Of a DNA stretch of 64,000 bases, positions 28,926 to 37,737 are shown one piece after another (within the stretch, counting starts at the first letter, position 1; every line of letters begins with the position of its first letter). The DNA is from Vibrio sp. 99-70-13A1. GTDB lineage: Bacteria; Pseudomonadota; Gammaproteobacteria; Enterobacterales; Vibrionaceae. The position numbers and the translations under genes were made by a program. The notes beneath the pieces were generated by a model that worked only from the letters and a program-made list of their open reading frames with translations, was not told the DNA's origin and ran no database searches. The stretch lies in contig NZ_VTXD01000013.1 of NCBI RefSeq assembly GCF_013114625.1, positions 62,001 through 126,000 of the forward strand, written 5' to 3'.

Positions 28926-30887
28926 ATGACTAAAACTCTCTCTCGCCCTTATCCACTAGGCGCTACGCTAAGTAATGCTGGTTGCAACTTTTCTATTTAT
29001 TCCCCTGAATGTAAATCTATCTCTCTAGCTTTATTTGACGATAAAGATGAATTCAAAACATATAAATTAGAGGGAGAGTACGCAGGAATTAAACATACAT
29101 TCATTGAAGACATTAAAGCTGGGCAAAAATACGGTTACATCGTTGAAAAAAATGATGGTTCTTTATTACTATCAGACCCGTACGCGAAAGCATTAAGTAA
29201 ACCTTTACATTACAGCACGCCTTATACAAACGAAAAAAGCTTTGCTATGGCTAAGTGTGTCGTCACTGATGACAAGTTTGACTGGCAAGATACTGAAAAT
29301 CCAAGAATTTCACGTGAAGACACCGTTTTATTCGAAACTCATGTAAAAGGTCTTTCTAAGCTTAACCCGGAAGTTCCAGCCAAAGATCAAGGTCGTTATT
29401 TAGGGTTAGTTAGCCCCGAAATGCTCGCCTTTTACAAGCAGCAAAATATCAACTCATTACAACTTCTTCCAGTTGCTGCATGTATGCACGAACCTCATCT
29501 TCTTGATATGAAAAAGGTGAATTACTGGGGCTACAACCCCTACCTTTTCATGGTTCCAGATCCTCGCTATGCCGATAAAGACGCCGTAACCGAATTAAAA
29601 ACCGCTATCCGAGAACTTCACCGTAATGGTATCGAAGTCATTCTAGATGTGGTTTATAACCACACAGCTGAAGGCGGCGAAGGTGGTACGGTCTTTAACT
29701 TAAAAGCGCTCGACCAACGGTTCTATATTAAACACGGTCACCACTTCGCAAATTTCACTGGCTGTGGTAACACCGTTGATCTCACTTATCAGCCAGCTCT
29801 TAACTTAGTCATGGACACGCTTCGTTACTGGGTAAGTGAATATAAAGTGGATGGCTTTCGATTTGACTTAGCGGCAACACTTGGGCGACAAGGTGACGAC
29901 TACAACCCTGAAGCCGCGTTCTTCAAAGCAGTGGCTCAAGACCCTGTTCTTCGTGAAACCAAACTCATCGCAGAACCATGGGATATCGGACCAAATGGCT
30001 ACCAAGTTGGTAATTTTCCACTCGGTTGGAACGAATGTAACGACAAGTTACGTGATATTACCCGCAGCTTTTGGCGCGGTGACCAAGGCTATTTAAAAGA
30101 ATTTGCGACCCGCTTAATGGGTTCGCGAGACATTTATAGCGCGGCTCATTGGCCTTATAAATTAACGGTTAACTACATCACTTATCACGATGGTTTCACC
30201 ATGCAAGACCTTGTCTCTTATAAACATAAGCACAATGAAGATAATGGTGAGCATAACCGAGATGGTCACGGTGATAACCGCTCTGAAAACTACGGTATCG
30301 AAGGCGAAACTGAAAACTTATTAGTTATCGCAACGCGCGAAAAACAAAAACGCAACTTTATGGCAAGTTTGCTGTTTGCTTTTGGTATTCCTCATATCCT
30401 AACTGCAGATGTGCTTTCACATAGCCAAAAAGGTAACAACAACGCTTATTGCCAAGATAGCAAAACAAGCTGGCTAAATTGGGAAGCCTCAGAGCGTAAA
30501 GATTATTTCAAAAGCTGGCTTTCTGAAATGGTTGCCGCTCGACAAGAGTATATGGTGCCTTTCATCAAAGCCTTTAGTGGTGATAGACGAAACTCAAACC
30601 GAATATTCTGGAGCCGAGTCGACGGCACAATCATGGAACATGACGACTGGAACCGCTTAAGCTCTGTTGCACTTCACTTAGGTATTGGTAAAGAAGGTAA
30701 TGAGCTCATTTACTTAATTAACCAGACGAATGCGCCAGCTAGGTTTACTCTGCCAAGTGATCGTGACCAAACTTGGACAACTATCTGCGATACTAACTTA
30801 CGCGATGTAAAATCATGTTCAGCAGAAGGGGAGATGTTGCTGTCTCCTACCTCAATGGCAATTTTACACTACGCGCCGGATGCTTAA
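28926..30887 (+). CDS. glgX: Glycogen debranching enzyme GlgX (isoamylase type)
   Basis: 653 residues without a signal peptide. An N-terminal CBM48 domain (about 5-95) opens RPYPLGATLSNAGCNFSIYS. The GH13 isoamylase barrel carries VILDVVYNHTAEGG, nucleophile D314 (VDGFRFDLA), acid/base E350 (LIAEPWDIG) and D422 (TYHDGFTM); NYWGYNPYLF is the debranching-enzyme signature. GlgX removes short branches left by phosphorylase action on glycogen or imported dextrins. It is divergent from lamB. Its last codons (GAT GCT TAA) form the first copy of a heptamer array. Confidence 0.92.
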   Translation: MTKTLSRPYPLGATLSNAGCNFSIYSPECKSISLALFDDKDEFKTYKLEGEYAGIKHTFIEDIKAGQKYGYIVEKNDGSLLLSDPYAKALSKPLHYSTPYTNEKSFAMAKCVVTDDKFDWQDTENPRISREDTVLFETHVKGLSKLNPEVPAKDQGRYLGLVSPEMLAFYKQQNINSLQLLPVAACMHEPHLLDMKKVNYWGYNPYLFMVPDPRYADKDAVTELKTAIRELHRNGIEVILDVVYNHTAEGGEGGTVFNLKALDQRFYIKHGHHFANFTGCGNTVDLTYQPALNLVMDTLRYWVSEYKVDGFRFDLAATLGRQGDDYNPEAAFFKAVAQDPVLRETKLIAEPWDIGPNGYQVGNFPLGWNECNDKLRDITRSFWRGDQGYLKEFATRLMGSRDIYSAAHWPYKLTVNYITYHDGFTMQDLVSYKHKHNEDNGEHNRDGHGDNRSENYGIEGETENLLVIATREKQKRNFMASLLFAFGIPHILTADVLSHSQKGNNNAYCQDSKTSWLNWEASERKDYFKSWLSEMVAARQEYMVPFIKAFSGDRRNSNRIFWSRVDGTIMEHDDWNRLSSVALHLGIGKEGNELIYLINQTNAPARFTLPSDRDQTWTTICDTNLRDVKSCSAEGEMLLSPTSMAILHYAPDA

Positions 30888-30928
30888 TGCTTAATGCTTA
30901 ATGCTTAATGCTTAATGCTTAATGCTTA
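30880..30928. repeat. Heptamer array ATGCTTA x7 starting in the glgX stop codon region
   Basis: Seven perfect tandem copies of ATGCTTA. The first copy lies inside the end of glgX (part of GAT GCT TAA). Because the unit is 7 bp, TAA recurs in all three frames. Confidence 0.95.
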
Positions 30929-30947
30929 AAAGAATAAGCAATATATA

Positions 30948-30980
30948 AGAGCCAGCTAATTTATAGTTGGCTTTTTTTTA
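30948..30980 (+). terminator. Terminator after glgX
   Basis: Stem AGCCAGCT (30950-30957) / AGTTGGCT (30965-30972) with one G-T pair and a T8 run. Confidence 0.88.
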
Positions 30981-31095
30981 AGCTAATCATCACAAAAACC
31001 CTAAAACAATATGGAATCATTTGCATTGATGTGGTTGTGAAAACTGTTTACTATGCTGCCACTATAAATACAGATTCACCACGTCTTTGGATATC

Positions 31096-32901
31096 ATGGC
31101 TTTACCTAAAACACTTATTCGGCTGACAAGACCGTACATAATATTATTAACAGGCTTCATGCTTTATTTAGCAGCATCTCAATTAAAGGAAGCAGAAAAC
31201 TCCGCTCATACTCAATCTTCATCAAACATTCGGATCGCCGCCGATCTAGTAAGATCAAACATCGAAGCTACTTTTGCCAAATTATACTTGCTAGAAAAAT
31301 CATTGCTTCCTTCTCTTCATACAGAAAACGAACAGCATGATTTTGATATCCTGGCTAAAAACATTCTTAAACGATCTTCTTATTTTTCTGACATCATTCA
31401 TTTCAAACCAAGAACCCAAGTTTACTCTTCTTCTAAAAACCAACCTTTAACTAATAATGTTATTGAGAGCATTCAATGGCGGCCCATTCAAAGCCTCACT
31501 GGTGATTTCTTCGTTTCCTCTGTTTACCAGAAGCCTAATCAACGCTGGGTATTTTCAGTTAAGCGCAGCAATTTACCTTTAGATGAAGAAGTTTGGATTG
31601 AGTTTGATTTATTGCACACCACTCAAGGGCTAAGAGATCTCAAAACGCTCAATAAAGGCTATGTTTTTGTCGTAGATAAAAGTACAGAGAAGCTGCTGTT
31701 CCATCCAGATCCGGCTCGAATTGGTAGCCAGTCCATCAGTTACAATGCAGGAATCAAATCCCTTTTAGATTCAGGCTTAACCAGCGGAAAATACGAGTAT
31801 TACTATCAAGGCAACTTTAAAGTTTCCGTTTTTGATGCAGAGAACGATTTAAACTGGGTCTTTATTGCAGGAACTGATCGCCGAGAAATTTTATCTTCTT
31901 CTTATCAATTTACTATTGCCGGCATTTTAATCGCATCAATGCTGCTGCTGTGGTTAGTATTCAATTACCTCACACACCAACTGAACTCATCACTTATGGT
32001 GCTCAACCAAGTGAATGACTTAGCGAGCTTTAAACATCAGTTAAAATCCATCTTTGATAAATTCACTCATCACTGTGGAGTACAATTCTGCCTGTACGAC
32101 CAAAAATCACAGAACTTTAGCACGCTTGATTACCATGGAAATAAAACCATCATACATTCAGACGGATCTCTAGCAGCTAGCTTTCAACCAAACACTTTGA
32201 CCTATCAAGGCCGCCAATACACGGACTCTCTCGCAAAGAAACTAAGAATTCACCAGCGTCATTACTGCATTCCGCTGTATTCAAAAGAGCAGTTAATAGC
32301 AGTGATCTATGTGAGCAGTTACTTCCCAATAAGTAGCAGTATTTTGCGCCTTGTTAGAAGTTACACGGAAGTCTCTTTAGCAAATTTACTTCTCAATCAT
32401 CAATTGAAAAGCATAGACGTGATGACGCAGCTAGAAAATAAGGCTTTCTTCCACAACACGTTAGAACACTACAAGAACACGCCTGATACTTTCTTAGCTC
32501 GTTTAAGCATTGATAACTTTGAATACATCAACCGCCACTACGGCGAACAAGTCGGTGACACCGCCATTATTAGCACTGCGGATACCATTCGAGATCATTT
32601 CCCAAAACCAAAAGGGATAAGTTTGGCTCGATTAAGCGGCAATGAGTTCGGTATTTTATTTCATGCCAATAACCATGAAGATGCAAAATATCAGCTAGAC
32701 CAATGCAGGGTCGCACTATCAGATAAAACCATAGGTAAACCGTTAGATTCGCTTCCTCTGGGTGCCAGCATCGGTTATACCAAAATTGTTGAGTCCCATG
32801 CATGCAGCCTAGACCACGCTGAACATGCAAAAAAACAAGCAAGGCTGCTAGGAAGAAACCGTGTAGAAGTGTATGTATCTACCCAAGAGATTGCCTCTTA
32901 A
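31096..32901 (+). CDS. Membrane sensor protein with degenerate GGDEF domain
   Basis: 601 residues from the ATG at 31096; an in-frame TTG at 31087 is the alternative. One N-terminal membrane helix (about 10-30), a periplasmic Cache-type sensor (about 50-255), a second helix (about 275-295), a GAF-like cytoplasmic domain (about 310-435) and a GGDEF fold (about 440-595). The signature loop reads RLSGNEFGILF, so GG(D/E)EF has become SGNEF. Diguanylate cyclases need the glycines and the acidic residue, so cyclase activity is unlikely; the protein may be a receptor or scaffold. The gene stands alone with its own terminator. Confidence 0.82.
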   Translation: MALPKTLIRLTRPYIILLTGFMLYLAASQLKEAENSAHTQSSSNIRIAADLVRSNIEATFAKLYLLEKSLLPSLHTENEQHDFDILAKNILKRSSYFSDIIHFKPRTQVYSSSKNQPLTNNVIESIQWRPIQSLTGDFFVSSVYQKPNQRWVFSVKRSNLPLDEEVWIEFDLLHTTQGLRDLKTLNKGYVFVVDKSTEKLLFHPDPARIGSQSISYNAGIKSLLDSGLTSGKYEYYYQGNFKVSVFDAENDLNWVFIAGTDRREILSSSYQFTIAGILIASMLLLWLVFNYLTHQLNSSLMVLNQVNDLASFKHQLKSIFDKFTHHCGVQFCLYDQKSQNFSTLDYHGNKTIIHSDGSLAASFQPNTLTYQGRQYTDSLAKKLRIHQRHYCIPLYSKEQLIAVIYVSSYFPISSSILRLVRSYTEVSLANLLLNHQLKSIDVMTQLENKAFFHNTLEHYKNTPDTFLARLSIDNFEYINRHYGEQVGDTAIISTADTIRDHFPKPKGISLARLSGNEFGILFHANNHEDAKYQLDQCRVALSDKTIGKPLDSLPLGASIGYTKIVESHACSLDHAEHAKKQARLLGRNRVEVYVSTQEIAS

Positions 32902-33010
32902 CCGTGCTGTGTTATTAACACTGCTAGCTTCTGCACAGCAACAGGCTTTAATCAAAATGGTTAGCCTATATCCAAGATACTCAGCTTAACCAAAGCTATT
33001 AATCTGAATC

Positions 33011-33040
33011 AAAGCACCTCATAAACGGGTGCTTTTTTTT
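33011..33040 (+). terminator. Terminator after the degenerate GGDEF gene
   Basis: 8-bp stem AAAGCACC (33011-33018) / GGTGCTTT (33028-33035) with a T8 run. Confidence 0.9.
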
Positions 33041-33104
33041 ATGAAAAACCATTACAATGCGCCTCCCATTATTTCCTATGATCTTCAAACAACGGCTATA
33101 AACA

Positions 33105-33803
33105 ATGAAACTGAGTAAGCGACTGCAAACCATTGAATCTCTCGTCAGTAACGAATACGCCCATATATGGGATTGTTGCTGTGACCACGGTTTTCTTGGT
33201 ACTCACTTACTGGTCGCGAACAAAGCTCCCACGATTCACTTCATTGATATCGTGCCCCAGCTAATGGATGCGTTAGAAATCAAACTTGAACGCTATTTCC
33301 CAAAATCCGAAGCGACACAATCCACTTGGGAAGTACATTGTGGTGATGTCGGGGATATTGCTTTTGATCAGCATGAAGGAAAACACCTAGTCATTATTGC
33401 CGGAGTGGGAGGCGATTTGACTCAGCACTTTATTGAGGTCATTCATGCTCAATACCCAGAGTTAGCTCTCGATTTTTTGATATGCCCTGTCCACCAGCAA
33501 TTTGTATTAAGACAGCGCTTACAGCAGCTCAATTTTCAGATGAAAGACGAATGCCTAGTAGAAGAAAACCGCCGCTTCTACGAGATCATGTTACTCAGTA
33601 ATCAGCAGCAAAAGCCAAGTCAAAACATCCACCCAGTAGGCGAAAAAATATGGCAAGTAGATACTGAACTTAAGCTCAAAACTGCGATCAATTATCGTAG
33701 TAAAACCCTTCAGCATTACCAACGTTTACAGCTCGGAAAAAACAGTAAGGTAGAACACATTATTGAAGCGTACCAAGCGGTTCAATTACCTGAAGTTGGC
33801 TAG
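33105..33803 (+). CDS. trmK: tRNA (adenine-22-N1)-methyltransferase, TrmK family
   Basis: 232 residues. A class I SAM-binding Rossmann fold shows WDCCCDHGFLGTHLL (about 23-37, motif I) and HFIDIVPQLMDAL, then VIIAGVGGDL (about 97-106) and ICPVHQQFVLRQRL. The C-terminal part is helical. TrmK methylates A22 in the D-loop of some tRNAs, using SAM. Well known from Firmicutes, the family also occurs in vibrios. A tandem repeat begins exactly at the TAG stop. Confidence 0.85.
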   Translation: MKLSKRLQTIESLVSNEYAHIWDCCCDHGFLGTHLLVANKAPTIHFIDIVPQLMDALEIKLERYFPKSEATQSTWEVHCGDVGDIAFDQHEGKHLVIIAGVGGDLTQHFIEVIHAQYPELALDFLICPVHQQFVLRQRLQQLNFQMKDECLVEENRRFYEIMLLSNQQQKPSQNIHPVGEKIWQVDTELKLKTAINYRSKTLQHYQRLQLGKNSKVEHIIEAYQAVQLPEVG

Positions 33804-33850
33804 TCAGTTTTCAGGTGCTAGTTAGTCAGTTTCCAGGTGCTAGCTAGTCA
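33801..33850. repeat. Imperfect ~18-22-bp tandem repeat beginning at the trmK stop codon
   Basis: TAGTCAGTTTTCAGGTGC (33801-33818), then TAGT plus TAGTCAGTTTCCAGGTGC (33819-33840), then TAGCTAGTCAAT. The first three bases are the stop codon of trmK. Confidence 0.85.
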
Positions 33851-33935
33851 ATGACCAAAAAAGATCTAGCACCAGCCTGACGTCAGCTAGAAAAAGGCTT
33901 GGAACAATCTAGCAAACTTTCCTAGATTCAGATAC

Positions 33936-33967
33936 AAAAATGCCAGCGACAATGCTGGCATTTTTAT
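33936..33967. terminator. Bidirectional terminator between trmK and the acyltransferase gene
   Basis: 12-bp perfect stem AAAAATGCCAGC (33936-33947) / GCTGGCATTTTT (33954-33965), usable on both strands. Confidence 0.93.
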
Positions 33968-33996
33968 AGGATTATTAAGATGTTTTCATAGATAAG

Positions 33997-34887
33997 CTAT
34001 TTACTGTACTTACGATAAACACCTTGTAAGTATTCGTCTTTTTCTTGCCACGTTGCATTCAACCAAGCATGGAAACGGCGCTTAAACGCTTTATCTTTGA
34101 AGTAGTCGCCATTCACGTTGTCATCCATCGGGTGCACTTTCACTCGTATTACAACAGAAGTCAGCTTACCTTTTAGCATATCTTCAAATGGGGAAATTTG
34201 GTTTTCTGGGTACGCCAAAGTCACATCAACAATACCATCTAAAATCGGTCCCATTGCAGATAATGCAAAAGCAACACCACCCGTTTTAGGCTTTAACAAA
34301 TGTTGGTAAGGTGTTTTAGCCGTTGAGAGCTTTTCTTGATTTACGCGAGTGCCTTCCACAAAGTTGACCAATGTTGTTGGAGCCAATTTAAACTTTTCAC
34401 ACGCTTTGTTTATTGCATCAAAATCATCATTACGTCTTTCTGGGTGACGAAGTAAGAACTCGCGAGAATGTCGCTTCATGAAAGGCATATCCAGCCCCCA
34501 ACACGCTAGCCCAACAAAAGGGACATACAACAGTTCATGCTTTAAGAAAAACTTAGGCATAGGCAGCTTATCTTTCAAAATAGAAGACAAGATAACAATG
34601 TCTGCCCAGCTCAGGTGGTTCGCCATCATCAAATACCATTGCTTCGTGGAAACATCTTCACTTCCCTCAACCTGCCAATTGATATCATTATTGATATTAA
34701 GCATCCACAAGTTCAAAGATGCCCAGCACCAGAAGGTGAAATTGGCTAAGCGGGTACAAGATTTTTGAACGATAGGGAAAGGAAGAACCAACTTAACCAG
34801 CCCAAAGAAACTCACTGTGAAGGCGGTCATTGCGGTATTTACAGTCACAAACAAGATGTTCAAGACCATGCGGAAATTATCAGACAT
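33997..34887 (-). CDS. PlsC-like acyltransferase (YihG/LCLAT type)
   Basis: 296 residues. An N-terminal membrane helix (about 8-35) precedes the acyltransferase domain: block I ANHLSWAD (NHxxxxD, about 88-95) and block III FVEGTR (about 174-179), with GLDMPFMKRHSREFL between. Such enzymes move fatty acyl chains onto lysophospholipids or related acceptors at the inner membrane. The closest family is the extended YihG-type group rather than canonical PlsC. No operon partner; it converges on trmK. Confidence 0.83.
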   Translation of the reverse strand: MSDNFRMVLNILFVTVNTAMTAFTVSFFGLVKLVLPFPIVQKSCTRLANFTFWCWASLNLWMLNINNDINWQVEGSEDVSTKQWYLMMANHLSWADIVILSSILKDKLPMPKFFLKHELLYVPFVGLACWGLDMPFMKRHSREFLLRHPERRNDDFDAINKACEKFKLAPTTLVNFVEGTRVNQEKLSTAKTPYQHLLKPKTGGVAFALSAMGPILDGIVDVTLAYPENQISPFEDMLKGKLTSVVIRVKVHPMDDNVNGDYFKDKAFKRRFHAWLNATWQEKDEYLQGVYRKYSK

Positions 34888-35022
34888 AAACAGGCTACAT
34901 TAACAACGAAAAGCGCACATTATACTCATCTTATAAATAATCTCTCGACTAATTATGTTGATAGATTGATCACTCAATTCTCACTCATTATCGAGTAAAA
35001 AACCTTCACAATAAGCCGTTAT

Positions 35023-35047
35023 GTGCTCTTTATTAGTGCTCTTTATT
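35023..35047. repeat. Tandem 13-bp repeat GTGCTCTTTATTA x1.9
   Basis: Copies at 35023-35035 and 35036-35047, sharing CTCTTTATT with the nearby 24-bp repeat. Confidence 0.7.
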
Positions 35048-35125
35048 CGGTGACCTTAATGACCAATTTTGGAGAATAGGAATGTGCGCTTCAGCTACCT
35101 GTAATTCATTACTTATGTTTATTAT

Positions 35126-35183
35126 TCTTTATTGCATTTGAGTTTTTGCTCTTTGTTGCATATGAGTTTTTACTCTTTACTGC
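35126..35183. repeat. 24-bp tandem repeat ending at a stop codon
   Basis: Two 24-bp copies (35126-35149 and 35150-35173, three differences) and a 10-bp partial (35174-35183). The array abuts the stop codon (35184-35186, minus strand) of the serine hydrolase gene. Confidence 0.85.
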
Positions 35184-36557
35184 TTATTTACCGTGTAAAT
35201 ATTTCGCAGCAGAGCGCATTAATGCAGGGGCTTTGCTCTCACCGAAGCCGGAGTGATATGGATTAGTTGAAAACACCACACCAACAAAATCACGGTCATG
35301 ATCGACATACAGCATTTGACCTAAATTGCCGCTTTTCGCCATAGCACCATCATCAAAGATGAAATCAAACTGATAAGACTGCGACAAGCTCATTTCATTA
35401 AATGCACTCATTGAGCTTTTTTGCTTTGTAGAATCCATATGTGTTTTAGGGTCACCACTGGTTTGAATGCGCTCGAACACTTCATCACTCACGACTTGCT
35501 CCACCGCTGTCGCTTTCCAACTTGGAGTAAAGAGCAAACCAAAGCGCCCCATGTCCTCTAGTGTTGTCAGCATTAGCCCTAACGACAAAGCCATACCATC
35601 TGGAGTCTGATTAAAGAATGCAGGTTGTCTTGCTGTCATCTTGCTCCACACTCGTTCTTCAAAAATGCGAGTCCACGTTTTGTTTTCGATGTGCTCCACC
35701 ATTTGAGTCAGCAACATGGTATTGATTGAAGCGTATCGAAAGTGCTCTCCAGCTTCTTCGCCTTCTAACTTTTGAGTATCGCGAGCAACTTCAAGCCATG
35801 TTTCTTGTTCTCCTGTTGCGGCGCGAACCGAACCAAGAGCAGAAGCAAAGAAACGCACAACCGATGAATCTGGATTTAATATGGAATCCAATGTTTCTTC
35901 ATTATCAAGAGCCGTTGTGTGGTTCAGTAAATCCAATACGGTCACATCATCCCATACCGTATTACCCAGTACAGGAAGATAAGCTGTCACCGCTTTTGTC
36001 GTGTCCATTTTATCTTCTTCGACCAGTTGAGCCACAACAAGCCCCACGGTTGCTTTCGCTGATGATGCCCAAATATGGCGATCGGTTGGTTTCATTCCAG
36101 GGTAAGCTTCATAGACCACTTTCCCTTTATGAATCAATAAAAAACCTTGTGTTCTAAATTGAGGATCTGCCATGTATTCATCCATCGTCATCTCACCTTT
36201 AGCCTGAGTTACCACTGGGATTTTCCCAAGTTCAGGGTTGATTAACTTAACCAATGGCTGGTAAGCCTCATTGGGTGAAGCAATGGCCGTTGGCATAAAC
36301 TCATTCATGTACATGTTGTAATACAGCCCGTGATCTCCCCCCATTTGCCAATGAAAATTATTGAAGTTACTTCTCGCAGCGTCGATAAATTCAGGAGTAA
36401 AAGCCTCTTTACCAGCTCTTACCGGTAAGTTGACCAATGCTCCTTCAGCTTTAAGCGCTGCTTCTACTGGGTTCTCTGGCTGTGTAACATTTCCCATAGC
36501 AAAAGCAGGCATCAGCAGTGAAGGAATGAGTAACGTAATAGGGTTTAATTTGATCAT
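35184..36557 (-). CDS. Secreted serine hydrolase of the beta-lactamase/class C fold
   Basis: 457 residues from the ATG at 36557, which follows GGAGG with ideal spacing; an upstream in-frame Met lacks one. Signal peptide about 1-22 (LIPSLLMPAFAMG). The SxxK motif appears as SSAK in WASSAKATVGL (about 170), the Tyr motif as YASIN, and a late GLG/HSGFGE region near the end. The fold covers esterases, D-amino-acid peptidases and class C beta-lactamases; the family cannot be split by eye, and antibiotic resistance should not be assumed. It is divergent from an AraC-type gene, the likely regulator. Confidence 0.8.
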   Translation of the reverse strand: MIKLNPITLLIPSLLMPAFAMGNVTQPENPVEAALKAEGALVNLPVRAGKEAFTPEFIDAARSNFNNFHWQMGGDHGLYYNMYMNEFMPTAIASPNEAYQPLVKLINPELGKIPVVTQAKGEMTMDEYMADPQFRTQGFLLIHKGKVVYEAYPGMKPTDRHIWASSAKATVGLVVAQLVEEDKMDTTKAVTAYLPVLGNTVWDDVTVLDLLNHTTALDNEETLDSILNPDSSVVRFFASALGSVRAATGEQETWLEVARDTQKLEGEEAGEHFRYASINTMLLTQMVEHIENKTWTRIFEERVWSKMTARQPAFFNQTPDGMALSLGLMLTTLEDMGRFGLLFTPSWKATAVEQVVSDEVFERIQTSGDPKTHMDSTKQKSSMSAFNEMSLSQSYQFDFIFDDGAMAKSGNLGQMLYVDHDRDFVGVVFSTNPYHSGFGESKAPALMRSAAKYLHGK

Positions 36558-36670
36558 ATAAGCCTCCGATTTCAACTGCAGCCATTATATTTATCTAACC
36601 AGGACGAAATAGGTCATTTGGTGACAATTGGTTATACTGGTTTTAGCTTAAATCAGATCGTTCCGAATTC

Positions 36671-36694
36671 GCAGATAAGCAGATAAGCAGATAA
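36671..36694. repeat. Octamer array GCAGATAA x3
   Basis: Three perfect copies directly before the AraC-type start (36699). Unlike most arrays here it is at a 5' end and occupies the expected ribosome-site position. Confidence 0.88.
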
Positions 36695-36698
36695 AAAT

Positions 36699-37679
36699 AT
36701 GAAGCCATCGTCCGAAAGAACAGAGTTACTGGTCAGCAATTCAGGGAATATCGCACCGCACATTGCTTACTGTGAAGCGAATGCCATAGATTGGCGTGCT
36801 ATCGCGAATGAATGTGGGTTACCCAGTGAGTTAATGGAAAAAGAACACTGGTTACCGACCAAAGATCTCATGCTATTTATCTATAAACTGGAAATGATGC
36901 ATGGGTATTTAATCGGTCTTGAGATAGGGGAAAAGGCGTCTATTGCGATCCTTTCTTCACAATTGAAAAGCAAGGTTGATCAATGTCTATCATTCGAAGA
37001 TGGGATTCATTGTTTGATCAGTGAAATGGCGAGTTTAAGTAACCACGTGACGGTTTGGACAGAACAACACGAAGGAGAATGGTGGTTATGTCATCGCAGC
37101 TGTTACCGCCCTTTTACTCCCGGATTTGAGCAAGCCGAATGGTTTAGAACTTTGGCTCTGATCAATTTCTGCCGACACTTTTTGGGAGAAAGCTGGGCTC
37201 CGGATGATGTAGGCTTTGTTTCCACGGCGACAGATGCACATCAACGATCTACACCATTAAGTCGAGCTCACATCCAATATAGACAGCCTTTGGGACGTAT
37301 GGTTATTCCACTCAATGACGATTTCCAAACCATCCCTTTACAGAAAGCGGACGTCAATTGGCACCGTGCTGTTATAGCTTTGATACGCACTTATTCTGTA
37401 CTGCCATGGTTTAACATTGATTGGTTTTCTAACATGCTCGGCATGACAAAAAGAACGCTTCAAAGGAACCTGAAAAAAGAAGGTATTACCTTTAAAGGTT
37501 TAAAAGAAGAGTGTCGAAAAACGCTGGCAACTCAGTTGTTAACAAGCACATGTTTATCCGTTCAAGATATTGCTTGGCAAACAGGTTATAACGACCTGAG
37601 TAATTTCAATCGAGCTTTTAAAGGCTGGACAGGAATCAGCGCACCAAGTTACCGCCAAAAATACAAATCTAACGATTAA
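36699..37679 (+). CDS. AraC-family regulator with arabinose-binding-like N-domain
   Basis: 326 residues. The N-terminal sensory part (about 15-200) resembles the Arabinose_bd/OruR-type domain. The C-terminal AraC double helix-turn-helix (about 230-325) reads LGMTKRTLQRNLKKEG and SVQDIAWQTGYNDLSNFNRAFK. Divergent from the secreted serine hydrolase, so control of it is the simplest guess. No strong ribosome site is visible: the octamer array GCAGATAA lies just upstream. A heptamer array starts in its final codons. Confidence 0.85.
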   Translation: MKPSSERTELLVSNSGNIAPHIAYCEANAIDWRAIANECGLPSELMEKEHWLPTKDLMLFIYKLEMMHGYLIGLEIGEKASIAILSSQLKSKVDQCLSFEDGIHCLISEMASLSNHVTVWTEQHEGEWWLCHRSCYRPFTPGFEQAEWFRTLALINFCRHFLGESWAPDDVGFVSTATDAHQRSTPLSRAHIQYRQPLGRMVIPLNDDFQTIPLQKADVNWHRAVIALIRTYSVLPWFNIDWFSNMLGMTKRTLQRNLKKEGITFKGLKEECRKTLATQLLTSTCLSVQDIAWQTGYNDLSNFNRAFKGWTGISAPSYRQKYKSND

Positions 37680-37733
37680 CGATTAACGATTAACGATTAA
37701 CGATTAACGATTAACGATTAACGATTAACGATT
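37671..37733. repeat. Heptamer array AACGATT x9 between two convergent stop codons
   Basis: Nine perfect copies. The first contains the last codons of the AraC gene (AAC GAT TAA). The array ends 4 bases before the minus-strand TGA of the histidine kinase gene. Confidence 0.96.
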
Positions 37734-37737
37734 AAAA

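Noticed and set aside
35184-36557. Antibiotic-resistance beta-lactamase
   Set aside because: Only the fold motifs (SxxK, YxS/N) are seen; most proteins of this fold are esterases or peptidases, so resistance is not supported.
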